From assembly GCA_012964265.1 (NCBI GenBank), contig DTUH01000299.1, forward strand, positions 1 to 6,422: 6,422 bases of DNA, in the 5' to 3' direction. Below, piece after piece: positions 1-6,422 of this stretch. A program made the translations under genes and the position numbers. The stretch's first letter is position 1; each line of letters opens with the position of its first letter. Origin of the DNA: Candidatus Lambdaproteobacteria bacterium. GTDB lineage: Bacteria; SAR324; NAC60-12. The notes below the pieces were generated by a model, which was not told the DNA's origin, did not search any database, and saw only the letters and a list, made by a program, of their open reading frames with translations.

Positions 1-762
1 AAGTAAACTATACCTTACAGGGGCTTGAAGACTGGAACGTCCGATAATCTCCATAATTTCCGGAAGTTTCAAAACTTCATCTGCAGATATATCTCTTAAA
101 CGACTGACTTCATCCAAAACCTGAAGCAGATTGCGCCACTTTTTCCCGCCGACTTCCATTCTTGCGCAAAGTGCCGCAACGTCTGTAAGTGCTGTTCGTG
201 AAAATTTCAGCAAAGGTAACAAATCTTCACAGCCCAAACGCAGCAATGATTCGTGTAGAGCTATTGTTTCCAAAACATTATTTAAATCCAATAATTGTCG
301 AACCAGCCTTGCAGATGATTTCTGGCCAAACCGAGGTAGAACTTGTCCGGCAATTTCTTCGCTGGTAAAATCCAAATCATGCAGTTGTTTCAAAACTCTG
401 CCTACATGTACTCCGGAAAAATTACTTGAAGACGTTGTCAAAGTTTCCAGGCGAATAAACACCACCTCCCGTTCAGGAATCGATTCAGGAAGAATAAAGC
501 ATGGAATTGAAGTTTCCTGTTTTTGCTGAACGGAAGCACCGCTGTTGGACGTGAGCCAGGAAATGCGCTTAAAGCCGTCAATTATGCGATGTTTTTTTCC
601 CGGAACTGCCTGTACCAACAGTGGTATGCGGACACCACTCTGCCCGAGTGATTTTCGGTTTTCCGTACTCAGATTCCCGGGAAACCAGTTGAATCGAGTT
701 TCAGAAGTGTCAATCTGGTCGGCAGCAAGAGTTAAAAAATCCCAGGCAGGCGTTTTTTTCAT
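1..762 (-). CDS. ParB-like N-terminal domain protein (partial, 3' end outside window)
   Basis: Seen: an uninterrupted minus-strand frame from ATG at 762 to the window edge, 254 codons with no stop. The first upstream in-frame stop (TGA, 798-796) precedes no other ATG, so this start is the best choice, although no clear Shine-Dalgarno sequence precedes it. Residues 43-70 fit the ParB/sulfiredoxin-like fold: a PLLVQAV strand, a basic turn, then IIDGFKR (60-66) where canonical ParB has a GERR-type motif. Residues 133-162 (SEEIAGQVLPRFG and following) resemble the helix-turn-helix segment after the ParB domain in ParB/KorB proteins. The rest is helical and charged. Known: ParB-domain proteins bind DNA and often CTP; some act in segregation, others as regulators or nucleases. 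No ParA ATPase and no parS palindrome are visible, so a chromosome-partition role is not supported. It is divergent from the VKOR gene. Domain call fairly sure, function unknown. Confidence 0.72.
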   Translation of the reverse strand, partial: MKKTPAWDFLTLAADQIDTSETRFNWFPGNLSTENRKSLGQSGVRIPLLVQAVPGKKHRIIDGFKRISWLTSNSGASVQQKQETSIPCFILPESIPEREVVFIRLETLTTSSSNFSGVHVGRVLKQLHDLDFTSEEIAGQVLPRFGQKSSARLVRQLLDLNNVLETIALHESLLRLGCEDLLPLLKFSRTALTDVAALCARMEVGGKKWRNLLQVLDEVSRLRDISADEVLKLPEIMEIIGRSSLQAPVRYSLL

Positions 763-806
763 TTGAAGTAATTGTTCAGGAAAGAATTTTGCAGATCATT
801 CCGGAG

Positions 807-834
807 ATTATAGAGTTGCTTTCAGTATCTTCAA
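807..834 (-). promoter_or_regulatory. Sigma70-type promoter for the ParB-like gene
   Basis: On the minus strand a perfect -10 TATAAT lies at 812-807. A -35 TTGAAG (four of six consensus bases) lies at 834-829, with a 16-nt spacer. Transcription would begin near 800, giving a leader of about 38 nt before the ATG at 762. This is the best promoter match in the divergent gap. Called from sequence alone. Confidence 0.5.
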
Positions 835-840
835 ACTCTA
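811..840. repeat. Inverted repeat overlapping the ParB-like gene promoter (possible operator)
   Basis: TAGAGTT (811-817) and AACTCTA (834-840) form a perfect 7-bp inverted repeat separated by 16 nt. The left arm overlaps the -10 element of the minus-strand promoter and the right arm touches its -35, so a dimeric repressor bound here would block transcription. The repeat also lies 38 bp upstream of the VKOR start and could affect both genes. The arms are short and A/T-rich, so chance is possible. It does not resemble the canonical parS site. Confidence 0.3.
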
Positions 841-877
841 ACTCAGATTCAAGTCCGGAACAAAACAAGTCACAATT

Positions 878-1285
878 ATGTTTGATTCAGCAATAATCAG
901 CCTGATTGCCCTCGGCGGCGCAACTGTCTTCGGCCTTCAAGGTACGCTAAGCCTTGCGGTTCGGCATCACATGGTACGCGATCATACGCTCTCAGCCTGC
1001 AACAGAATCGCCCTTTCAAAAGAGGCATACATCGCAAATATTCCTGTGGTTTATGGAGCCGTGATTTTTTATGGTCTTGTACTTACGCAACTGCTGCGCG
1101 GAATCAATCACATAGAAATGCAGCTTTTCTGGCTCAATTCAGCTATGTTTGCAGCCCTGCTTGTGACATGTTATTATGCCTATATCATGTTTTTCAGATT
1201 GGGTATTTTTTGTATGGGATGTCTGCGCATCTACCTGGCAAACTTTATGATGGCCGCAGCTTTGCTGTCTTATCAACTGTTTTGA
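878..1285 (+). CDS. VKOR-family membrane thiol oxidoreductase
   Basis: The 135-residue protein has four hydrophobic segments (about 5-28, 54-73, 84-106 and 108-133) and matches the plan of bacterial vitamin K epoxide reductase homologues. These sit in the inner membrane, reoxidise a DsbA- or thioredoxin-like partner and pass electrons to quinone, supporting disulfide formation. The diagnostic features are FCMGC (C112, C115) at the start of the last helix, as in the CxxC centre of VKOR, and a loop with C41 six residues before S47, followed by IPVVYG like the family's 'GIP..lG' turn. Family members usually have a second loop cysteine several residues before C41; none is present here, which would impair or change the electron relay. 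No thioredoxin domain is fused and no DsbA partner is in the window. ATG 878 is chosen because it starts just before helix 1; no good Shine-Dalgarno sequence is visible. The gene is divergent from the ParB-like gene. Confidence 0.72.
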   Translation: MFDSAIISLIALGGATVFGLQGTLSLAVRHHMVRDHTLSACNRIALSKEAYIANIPVVYGAVIFYGLVLTQLLRGINHIEMQLFWLNSAMFAALLVTCYYAYIMFFRLGIFCMGCLRIYLANFMMAAALLSYQLF

Positions 1286-1510
1286 TTTTTCTTTCGATTC
1301 CAGTCAATCATTTTCCTGCAAAATATTGAAAACTCAGTAAGCCGTGACGGACTTTTTCCGGGCTGGGATTTCAGCGCTAAATGACTCACCAGATAATTCC
1401 TTCCCGTTTCCATTTCATTCAGATTTTCTTAAAGAATTTGTTTTGTCACTCTACTTTTGATAGACTGATTGCTAATATAACAATAATGTTCCATTCAAAA
1501 TATCTACAGC
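1286..1510. other. Intergenic region upstream of gcvP
   Basis: These 225 bp contain no credible gene. They are A/T-rich near the gcvP start. A short GC element near 1341-1350 (CCG-TGA-CGG followed by TTTTT) is too weak (3-bp stem) to call a terminator for the VKOR gene. The conserved core sequences of a glycine riboswitch were looked for and not recognised. Confidence 0.6.
1470..1478 (+). promoter_or_regulatory. Possible extended -10 promoter for gcvP
   Basis: TGCTAATAT has the TG-N extension directly before a TATAAT-like hexamer (TAATAT, 1473-1478). Transcription would start near 1485, about 26 nt before the gcvP ATG. No -35 at normal distance is convincing: TTGTCA at 1443 is 24 nt away and TTGATA at 1457 is 10 nt away. 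It is the best candidate in the gap but weak. Confidence 0.3.
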
Positions 1511-4456
1511 ATGTCCTCTTTTTCTGCCTCTTCACTGAGCTCTCAAAATAATAAACCGTACAGCCTGCAAGAACTTGAACAACGTGACCACTTTATTCAT
1601 CGTCACATCGGCCCTTCGGAAACCGATATCGCTGATATGCTTGATATACTTGGGATGTCATCTCTGGATGATCTGATTAACAAAGTAGTTCCGGATTCAA
1701 TCCGCATGCCCGGAGATCTCAACCTGCCGGACAGCCGCACCGAAACTGAAGTGCTGGATGCACTGCGCAACATGGCAAACCGCAATCAGGTTGCAAAATC
1801 AATGATCGGCATGGGCTATCACAGTACAATCCTGCCCGGAGTTATTCAGCGGAATCTGCTGGAAAATCCGGGATGGTACACGGCCTATACTCCATATCAG
1901 CCGGAAATTTCGCAGGGCCGTCTTGAAGCACTGCTTAATTTTCAGCAAATGATTATTGACCTCACCGGAATGGATATCGCAAATGCTTCGCTCCTGGATG
2001 AAGCCACGGCAGCAGCAGAATCAATGACCTTCTGCAAACGTGTTTCACGCAGCAAAAGTATGCGCTTTTTTGTGGCTGACGACTGTCATCCGCAATCTAT
2101 AGATGTGTTGAAAACCAGGGCGGAACCGATGGGGTTTGAATTAGTCTGCGGAAATCTTCAAGAACAGCTGGAAAATCCGGACTTCGATTTATTTGGAGCC
2201 TTAATTCAATATCCTGGAACTTTTGGTGACATTCATGATATTGAAATTTTGATCGAAAAATGGCACGAATCCGGAACAATAATTTCTGTAGCGACAGACC
2301 CGATGAGTCTGGTTTTGCTTAAACCGCCGGGAGAATTAGGCGCTGATGTGGTTTTTGGCAGCACCCAACGCTTTGGAGTTCCAATGGGTTTTGGTGGTCC
2401 GCACGCAGCTTTTTTTGCCGCACGAGAAAAATACTTGCGGAACATTCCTGGCCGCATCATTGGAGTATCTGTTGACCGCCGCGGAAAAACCGCGCTGCGG
2501 ATGGCTTTGCAGACGCGGGAACAGCACATTCGCCGTGAAAAAGCGACGAGCAACATTTGCACTGCGCAGGCATTATTGGCAGTGATTGCCAGTTCCTATG
2601 CGGTATATCATGGACCTGACGGTTTGAAAATAATCGCGCAGCGCATACACAGGCTGACAAATATTCTTGCGGAAGGTTTGAAGCAACTTGGATTTTCTGT
2701 GGATAATTCACATTTTTTTGATACCATCACCTTTTCGCTCGGTGAGAAGCGCGACAGCATTTACGAAAGTGCCCTGGAAGAAGGGATTAATCTTCGCAAA
2801 ATTGGAACCGAAAAATTGGGGATAAATCTGGATGAAGCCACTTCCACAGAAGACATTACCACACTTTGGCAGGTGTTTGCGGGTGATAAAAAGCAACTCT
2901 CCATTAAAGAACTGGATTCACATTTTATGGATGAAAGCAACTATTCCGGCATCCCAAAAAACCTGCGCCGTTTCTCAAAAATTTTAATGCATCCTGTTTT
3001 TCATCAATACCATTCTGAAACAGCGATGCTGCGCTATCTGCGTTATTTGCAGGACAAAGATATTGCTTTGGATCGGGCAATGATTCCACTTGGTTCCTGC
3101 ACAATGAAACTCAATGCGACTTCAGAAATGCTGCCTATCAGTTGGCCGGAATTTGCGAATATTCATCCGTTTGCACCTTCAAAGCAAACTGTAGGCTACA
3201 GGGAAATGATACGTGAACTGGAAGATTGTCTGATTCGCATTACCGGATTTGATGCAGTTTCAATGCAGCCCAATTCCGGAGCTCAAGGAGAATACGCCGG
3301 ATTGCTTGCCATTAATCACTACCACAAATCACGAGGCGAAGGTCAACGTAATGTCTGCCTGATCCCCAGTTCCGCACACGGTACAAATCCTGCGAGCGCT
3401 ACTCTGGCCAGCATGAAAATAGTCATCATCAAATGTGATAAAGATGGAAACATAGATGTGGATAATTTAAGGGAAAAAGCAGAAACTCACGCAGAAAATC
3501 TTGCGGCTTTGATGATCACCTATCCCTCAACGCATGGTGTTTTCGAGGACAGTATAATCCGGATTTGCGAAATCATTCATGAAAATGGAGGTCAAGTTTA
3601 CATGGACGGAGCAAACCTGAACGCATTGATGGGAATTGCCCAACCTGGAAAACTTGGGGCGGATGTTCTGCACATGAATTTACACAAAACTTTCAGCATT
3701 CCGCACGGCGGCGGCGGTCCTGGAATGGGACCGATCGGCTTGAAATCGCATCTCGCTCAATTCGCTCCAAATCACAGTGTTGTCCCGCTGGAAGGTCTCC
3801 CCTCTGAAAACACTGCCGTATCCGCCGCGCCCTGGGGCAGTCCAGGCATCCTGCCAATTTCCCTGGTCTATATTCAACTCATGGGTGGATGCGGTTTGAA
3901 AAAATCATCACAGGTTGCAATTCTAAACGCGAATTATCTGGCAAATCGTTTAAAAGAACATTATCCGATTGTTTATACCGGAAAAAATGGGTTGATCGCA
4001 CACGAGTGCATAATTGATGTTCGACACTTGAGAGAGGTTTCCGGAATCACAGAAGAAGACATTGCCAAGCGTTTAATGGACTATGGTTTTCACGCACCTA
4101 CCATGTCATGGCCGGTTCCTGGGACTTTGATGATTGAACCCACTGAAAGCGAACCCAAAGCAGAACTTGACCGTTTTTGTGACGCAATGATTTCAATCCG
4201 CAAAGAAACAGTTAAAGTTGAAAATGGAGAGTGGGATAAAAAGGACAATCCACTCAAAAACGCACCGCATACTTCAGAAGATCTCTCCGATCCGGAATGG
4301 GAACATTCTTATTCCAAAGAAACCGCAATCTATCCTCTGGCTTCACTCCGCCGCAACAAATACTGGCCTCCTGTTGCACGTGTGGACAATGTTTACGGAG
4401 ATCGTAACGTGGTTTGTTCCTGCCCGCCGCTGGAAAATTATGAGGACGGAGAGTGA
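1511..4456 (+). CDS. gcvP: Glycine dehydrogenase (decarboxylating), P-protein of the glycine cleavage system
   Basis: GcvP is the cytoplasmic PLP enzyme that decarboxylates glycine and passes the aminomethyl group to the lipoyl arm of GcvH. GcvT and GcvL then yield methylene-THF, CO2 and ammonia. The 981-residue protein has both P-protein halves in one chain: the N-terminal half from about 25 (HRHIGPS at 30-36) to about 455, and the catalytic C-terminal half from about 480. Visible active-site signatures are SSAHGTNPAS (H623), MDGANLNA (D699), and LHKTFSIPHGGGGPGMG with K726 as the PLP lysine. The usual end of the family, VVCSCPPLENY, is present, so the gene is complete. It is slightly longer than the common 950-960 residues, mainly through a Ser-rich N-terminal tail. 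ATG 1511 has no clear Shine-Dalgarno sequence. gcvT and gcvH are not in the window. The stop codon overlaps the next gene's start by 4 nt, so it heads a probable operon. Confidence 0.97.
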   Translation: MSSFSASSLSSQNNKPYSLQELEQRDHFIHRHIGPSETDIADMLDILGMSSLDDLINKVVPDSIRMPGDLNLPDSRTETEVLDALRNMANRNQVAKSMIGMGYHSTILPGVIQRNLLENPGWYTAYTPYQPEISQGRLEALLNFQQMIIDLTGMDIANASLLDEATAAAESMTFCKRVSRSKSMRFFVADDCHPQSIDVLKTRAEPMGFELVCGNLQEQLENPDFDLFGALIQYPGTFGDIHDIEILIEKWHESGTIISVATDPMSLVLLKPPGELGADVVFGSTQRFGVPMGFGGPHAAFFAAREKYLRNIPGRIIGVSVDRRGKTALRMALQTREQHIRREKATSNICTAQALLAVIASSYAVYHGPDGLKIIAQRIHRLTNILAEGLKQLGFSVDNSHFFDTITFSLGEKRDSIYESALEEGINLRKIGTEKLGINLDEATSTEDITTLWQVFAGDKKQLSIKELDSHFMDESNYSGIPKNLRRFSKILMHPVFHQYHSETAMLRYLRYLQDKDIALDRAMIPLGSCTMKLNATSEMLPISWPEFANIHPFAPSKQTVGYREMIRELEDCLIRITGFDAVSMQPNSGAQGEYAGLLAINHYHKSRGEGQRNVCLIPSSAHGTNPASATLASMKIVIIKCDKDGNIDVDNLREKAETHAENLAALMITYPSTHGVFEDSIIRICEIIHENGGQVYMDGANLNALMGIAQPGKLGADVLHMNLHKTFSIPHGGGGPGMGPIGLKSHLAQFAPNHSVVPLEGLPSENTAVSAAPWGSPGILPISLVYIQLMGGCGLKKSSQVAILNANYLANRLKEHYPIVYTGKNGLIAHECIIDVRHLREVSGITEEDIAKRLMDYGFHAPTMSWPVPGTLMIEPTESEPKAELDRFCDAMISIRKETVKVENGEWDKKDNPLKNAPHTSEDLSDPEWEHSYSKETAIYPLASLRRNKYWPPVARVDNVYGDRNVVCSCPPLENYEDGE
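4441..4455 (+). promoter_or_regulatory. Ribosome binding site and GTG start of the RecE-like nuclease, inside the gcvP end
   Basis: GAGGA at 4442-4446 is six nt before GTG at 4453-4455. The GTG shares GTGA with the gcvP stop TGA at 4454-4456. This fixes a GTG start and implies coupled translation with gcvP. Confidence 0.6.
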
Positions 4457-5187
4457 TCAAAACCGAAAACTTCGGAATTGTTCACAACCTTCCTTTTAGA
4501 GAGTATCAGCAACGATCCGGCCTTAATCAGTCCACTCTCAAGAAATGGTTTTCTGCTTCTCCAAAACAACATGAAGGCTACAGAAATCTGCAGGCAATGC
4601 AGTTTGGAAGTGCCGGACATTGCCTTTTACTGGAAACGGATCAATTTCCGAAACTTTATACACGAGCACCGGATGGAATGCGCCAACGAGGAAAAACGGG
4701 CAAAAAGCGCTGGGCAGAATTTGCAGAGCAGAATCCCGGTAAAACCGTGCTGTCAGCCAATGAGTGGGAACGCCTGCAAAATATCCGGAAAGTTTTTCAA
4801 ATACATCCGCAAATCCAAAAACTATGGAAACGTGGTGACTCCGAAGTTTCCCTGTTTTGGCAGGATTCGGAATTTCGTTTGGACTGCAAAGCACGGTTGG
4901 ATTGGTTCGATCCTGATTCCGGAATAATTGTTGATCTCAAATTTACTAATCATATCGGCAAAGCCGTCGAGCAGAAACATATTCAGGATTTTTATGCAGT
5001 CCAGGCAAACTGGTACATTCGCGGAGCAACTCAGTTATGCAAAATAGTTCCAGACTTTTTTTTCGTGTTCATCGAAAAATATGCCCCACATCTCATCCGT
5101 GTGGTTTCTGTTTCCGCAGAAGATTTAAAACATGGACAGCAAAAAATAGAGTGCGCAATTAAAAACATTTCTAACTCAAAAACCTGA
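4453..5187 (+). CDS. RecE/exonuclease VIII-type PD-(D/E)XK nuclease
   Basis: The 244-residue protein matches the nuclease domain of RecE (exonuclease VIII), which degrades one strand of duplex DNA processively and in phages hands the ssDNA to a RecT annealase. The expected motif order is present: GSAGHCLLLE with H56, E131 in the EVSLFW strand, ARLDW with D150, IVDLK with D161 and K163, then VQANWY with Q184 and Y188 (the QxxxY motif of the RecE/lambda-exonuclease group). The catalytic set therefore looks intact. N-terminal residues 11-40 (an LPFREYQQ...LNQSTLKKW pattern) also resemble RecE-type nucleases, where a short segment precedes the histidine motif. The size equals the nuclease domain alone; E. 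coli RecE carries a long extra N-terminus. No RecT-like gene or phage gene is nearby, and the reading frame sits between gcvP (4-nt overlap) and the Nudix-MBL gene (1-nt overlap), so it appears domesticated into a host operon. Substrate and role are unknown. Confidence 0.8.
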   Translation: MIKTENFGIVHNLPFREYQQRSGLNQSTLKKWFSASPKQHEGYRNLQAMQFGSAGHCLLLETDQFPKLYTRAPDGMRQRGKTGKKRWAEFAEQNPGKTVLSANEWERLQNIRKVFQIHPQIQKLWKRGDSEVSLFWQDSEFRLDCKARLDWFDPDSGIIVDLKFTNHIGKAVEQKHIQDFYAVQANWYIRGATQLCKIVPDFFFVFIEKYAPHLIRVVSVSAEDLKHGQQKIECAIKNISNSKT

Positions 5188-6422
5188 TGAACGATCCAAA
5201 ACCAATTGAGTCTGTCTCAGTCTTATTCATACACGAGCAGCATATTTTTGCGGTTCAGCGTCAACCTTATCTTCATGCATTTCCGGGATACCATGCTTTC
5301 CCTGGAGGTAAAATTGAGAAGGACGAAGCATCAACTCCGTTTGAAACAGATTTCCTCTGTGAGCATGATGCCCTACGTATGCATGCTTTGCAGCGGGAAA
5401 TTATCGAAGAATTGGGCTACGATCTGGAGGAAGGAATTAAGAACGGCGAGGTGCTGTCGGTCAGTGAACTTGCAGAAGCGTTGGCTCCACCATTTGCTCC
5501 AATATGTTTCAGAACATGGTTTTACCGTGTTGACCTGCGGAACCGTATCAATTTTAAAGTTGATTCGGGAGAATTCGCAGACAGTTTCTGGAAAACTTCA
5601 GAGGAATTACTTGAAACTTTCCAGTCAGGAAAGAGTTTGATGGTTCCGCCGACGCGCTGGGTTTTAGAAGGATTGCAAAGAAATCCTCATACAAATGAAT
5701 TTGGTGATTTATCAGAGAGTTTTGCTGAAGATGACAGAGTGACCTGTCTGGAAATGCTGAAAGGAGTTCCGCTGTTGGCGGTCAGATCCGCGACACTTCC
5801 TCCTGCTACCAGGACAAATGCTTTTATGTTGGGTGATTCAGATGCACCAAAATTACTGGTTGATCCCTCACCAAATTCTCCAGAAGAATATCAGCGTTTG
5901 CTCAACACAGTTGAGGACAAAAAACTTGACGCAATTTTTCTTACGCATCATCATCCGGACCATCACCAGTTTTCGAATCAGCTCGCACGTCAACTCAAAC
6001 TGCCCATCATTCTCAGTCAAGACACTCAGCAGCGGCTAACTCAAAAAAATGGCGCAGATTATTTTGAACAGGTAGAATTGCTAAATGTGACTGAAAACGA
6101 AGAAGTGACGCGCTGGCGTGGTTTTGCTGTACGGGTTTATGAAATCCCCGGACATGATGCGGGACATCTCGGTTTGGCTCCGGATTCGCTGGCATGGTTT
6201 ATCGTTGGAGACTTGATTCAGGGCATCGGCACGGTAGTTATTCCATCACCTGAAGGTGACATGGCAACCTATTTTTCCACACTCGAAAAAGTAATCGCGC
6301 TCAATCCGGAGGTAATAATTCCTTCTCACGGAATCCCGATGCGCAGCACTCACCGTCTGATTGAGACACTCAAACATCGTCGCGAACGCGAATCACAAAT
6401 ACTAAAATTATCTAAATCCGGA
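5187..6422 (+). CDS. Nudix hydrolase / metallo-beta-lactamase fusion protein (partial, 3' end outside window)
   Basis: The frame is open from ATG 5187 through the last base, 412 codons without a stop. The ATG overlaps the preceding TGA (TGATG), so translation is probably by reinitiation; no Shine-Dalgarno sequence is seen. Residues 8-165 are a Nudix domain: FPGG (38-41), E47, then REIIEELG (70-77). A normal Nudix box has seven residues between that Glu and the REUxEE core; here there are 22. An enlarged box, plus the later APICFRTWFY and MVPPTRW patterns, resembles the NUDT19 branch of CoA/nucleoside diphosphatases. Residues 192-392 are a metallo-beta-lactamase fold with all five ligand motifs: HHHPDH (H254, H256, D258, H259), PGHDAGH (H323), GD (D342) and SHG (H381). 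The spacing and the RxxREQ-like helix after H381 (here HRRERESQ, 396-403) resemble LACTB2, a ribonuclease in mitochondria. A winged-helix tail probably follows beyond the window. Both domains look catalytically complete; substrate unknown. Confidence 0.85.
   Translation, partial: MNDPKPIESVSVLFIHEQHIFAVQRQPYLHAFPGYHAFPGGKIEKDEASTPFETDFLCEHDALRMHALQREIIEELGYDLEEGIKNGEVLSVSELAEALAPPFAPICFRTWFYRVDLRNRINFKVDSGEFADSFWKTSEELLETFQSGKSLMVPPTRWVLEGLQRNPHTNEFGDLSESFAEDDRVTCLEMLKGVPLLAVRSATLPPATRTNAFMLGDSDAPKLLVDPSPNSPEEYQRLLNTVEDKKLDAIFLTHHHPDHHQFSNQLARQLKLPIILSQDTQQRLTQKNGADYFEQVELLNVTENEEVTRWRGFAVRVYEIPGHDAGHLGLAPDSLAWFIVGDLIQGIGTVVIPSPEGDMATYFSTLEKVIALNPEVIIPSHGIPMRSTHRLIETLKHRRERESQILKLSKSG

Noticed and set aside
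131..766. Two plus-strand open frames (131-529 and 545-766) that could be read as small proteins.
   Set aside because: They lie opposite the minus-strand ParB-like gene, show no recognisable domain, and the minus-strand frame has family motifs and a promoter.
763..877. A parS-like site near the ParB-like gene.
   Set aside because: The inverted repeat there is A/T-rich with a 16-nt gap and has no resemblance to the compact 16-bp parS palindrome.
1330..1430. Possible glycine riboswitch or terminator between the VKOR gene and gcvP.
   Set aside because: The conserved riboswitch core was not found, and the only hairpins seen have stems of three or four pairs.
1486..1551. A 21-codon plus-strand frame beginning at the ATG just before gcvP, a possible leader peptide.
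   Set aside because: No Shine-Dalgarno sequence, no run of glycine or other regulatory codons, and it overlaps the gcvP start out of frame; likely chance.
4478..4927. A 149-codon plus-strand frame overlapping the RecE-like nuclease.
   Set aside because: It is in another frame and has no family features, while the nuclease frame carries the full catalytic motif set.
5206..6039. Plus-strand frames at 5206-5640 and 5818-6039 that might indicate separate small genes after the nuclease.
   Set aside because: They are out of frame with the continuous 412-codon Nudix-MBL reading frame, which has all catalytic motifs of both domains.

Overview
The window looks like ordinary bacterial chromosome: about 98% of it is assigned to five genes or their short control regions, and base composition is moderate (mid-40s %GC by eye). 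A fused single-chain glycine dehydrogenase, a VKOR-type membrane protein and mostly weak Shine-Dalgarno sequences fit a Gram-negative, proteobacteria-like organism, but no gene here fixes the lineage. There are no rRNA or tRNA genes, insertion sequences, CRISPR arrays or long repeats.

Left part (1-877). A ParB-like N-terminal-domain protein runs leftward from 762 and leaves the window at base 1, so only its first 254 residues are seen. A 115-bp gap separates it from a divergent rightward gene. That gap carries a good minus-strand promoter (perfect TATAAT) overlapped by an inverted repeat, which could be an operator. The rightward gene (878-1285) encodes a 135-residue, four-helix VKOR-family membrane oxidoreductase. 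It keeps the CxxC active site but only one of the two usual loop cysteines.

Middle and right part (1286-6422). After a 225-bp intergenic region with at most a weak extended -10 promoter, three genes run rightward with no gaps. They are gcvP (981 residues, both halves of the P-protein fused), a 244-residue RecE/exonuclease-VIII-type PD-(D/E)XK nuclease, and a Nudix plus metallo-beta-lactamase fusion that is open at the window edge (412 residues seen). gcvP and the nuclease overlap by 4 nt (GTGA). The nuclease and the fusion gene overlap by 1 nt (TGATG). The three are therefore probably one transcript with coupled translation.

The most interesting unit is this triplet. A housekeeping one-carbon gene is followed by a nuclease best known from phages and prophages, and then by a protein joining a NUDT19-like nucleotide/CoA diphosphatase domain to a LACTB2-like (RNase-related) metallo-hydrolase domain. 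All catalytic residues expected for the nuclease, Nudix and MBL domains are visible, so the products look active. Whether the two downstream proteins form a nucleic-acid or nucleotide clean-up pair is inference.
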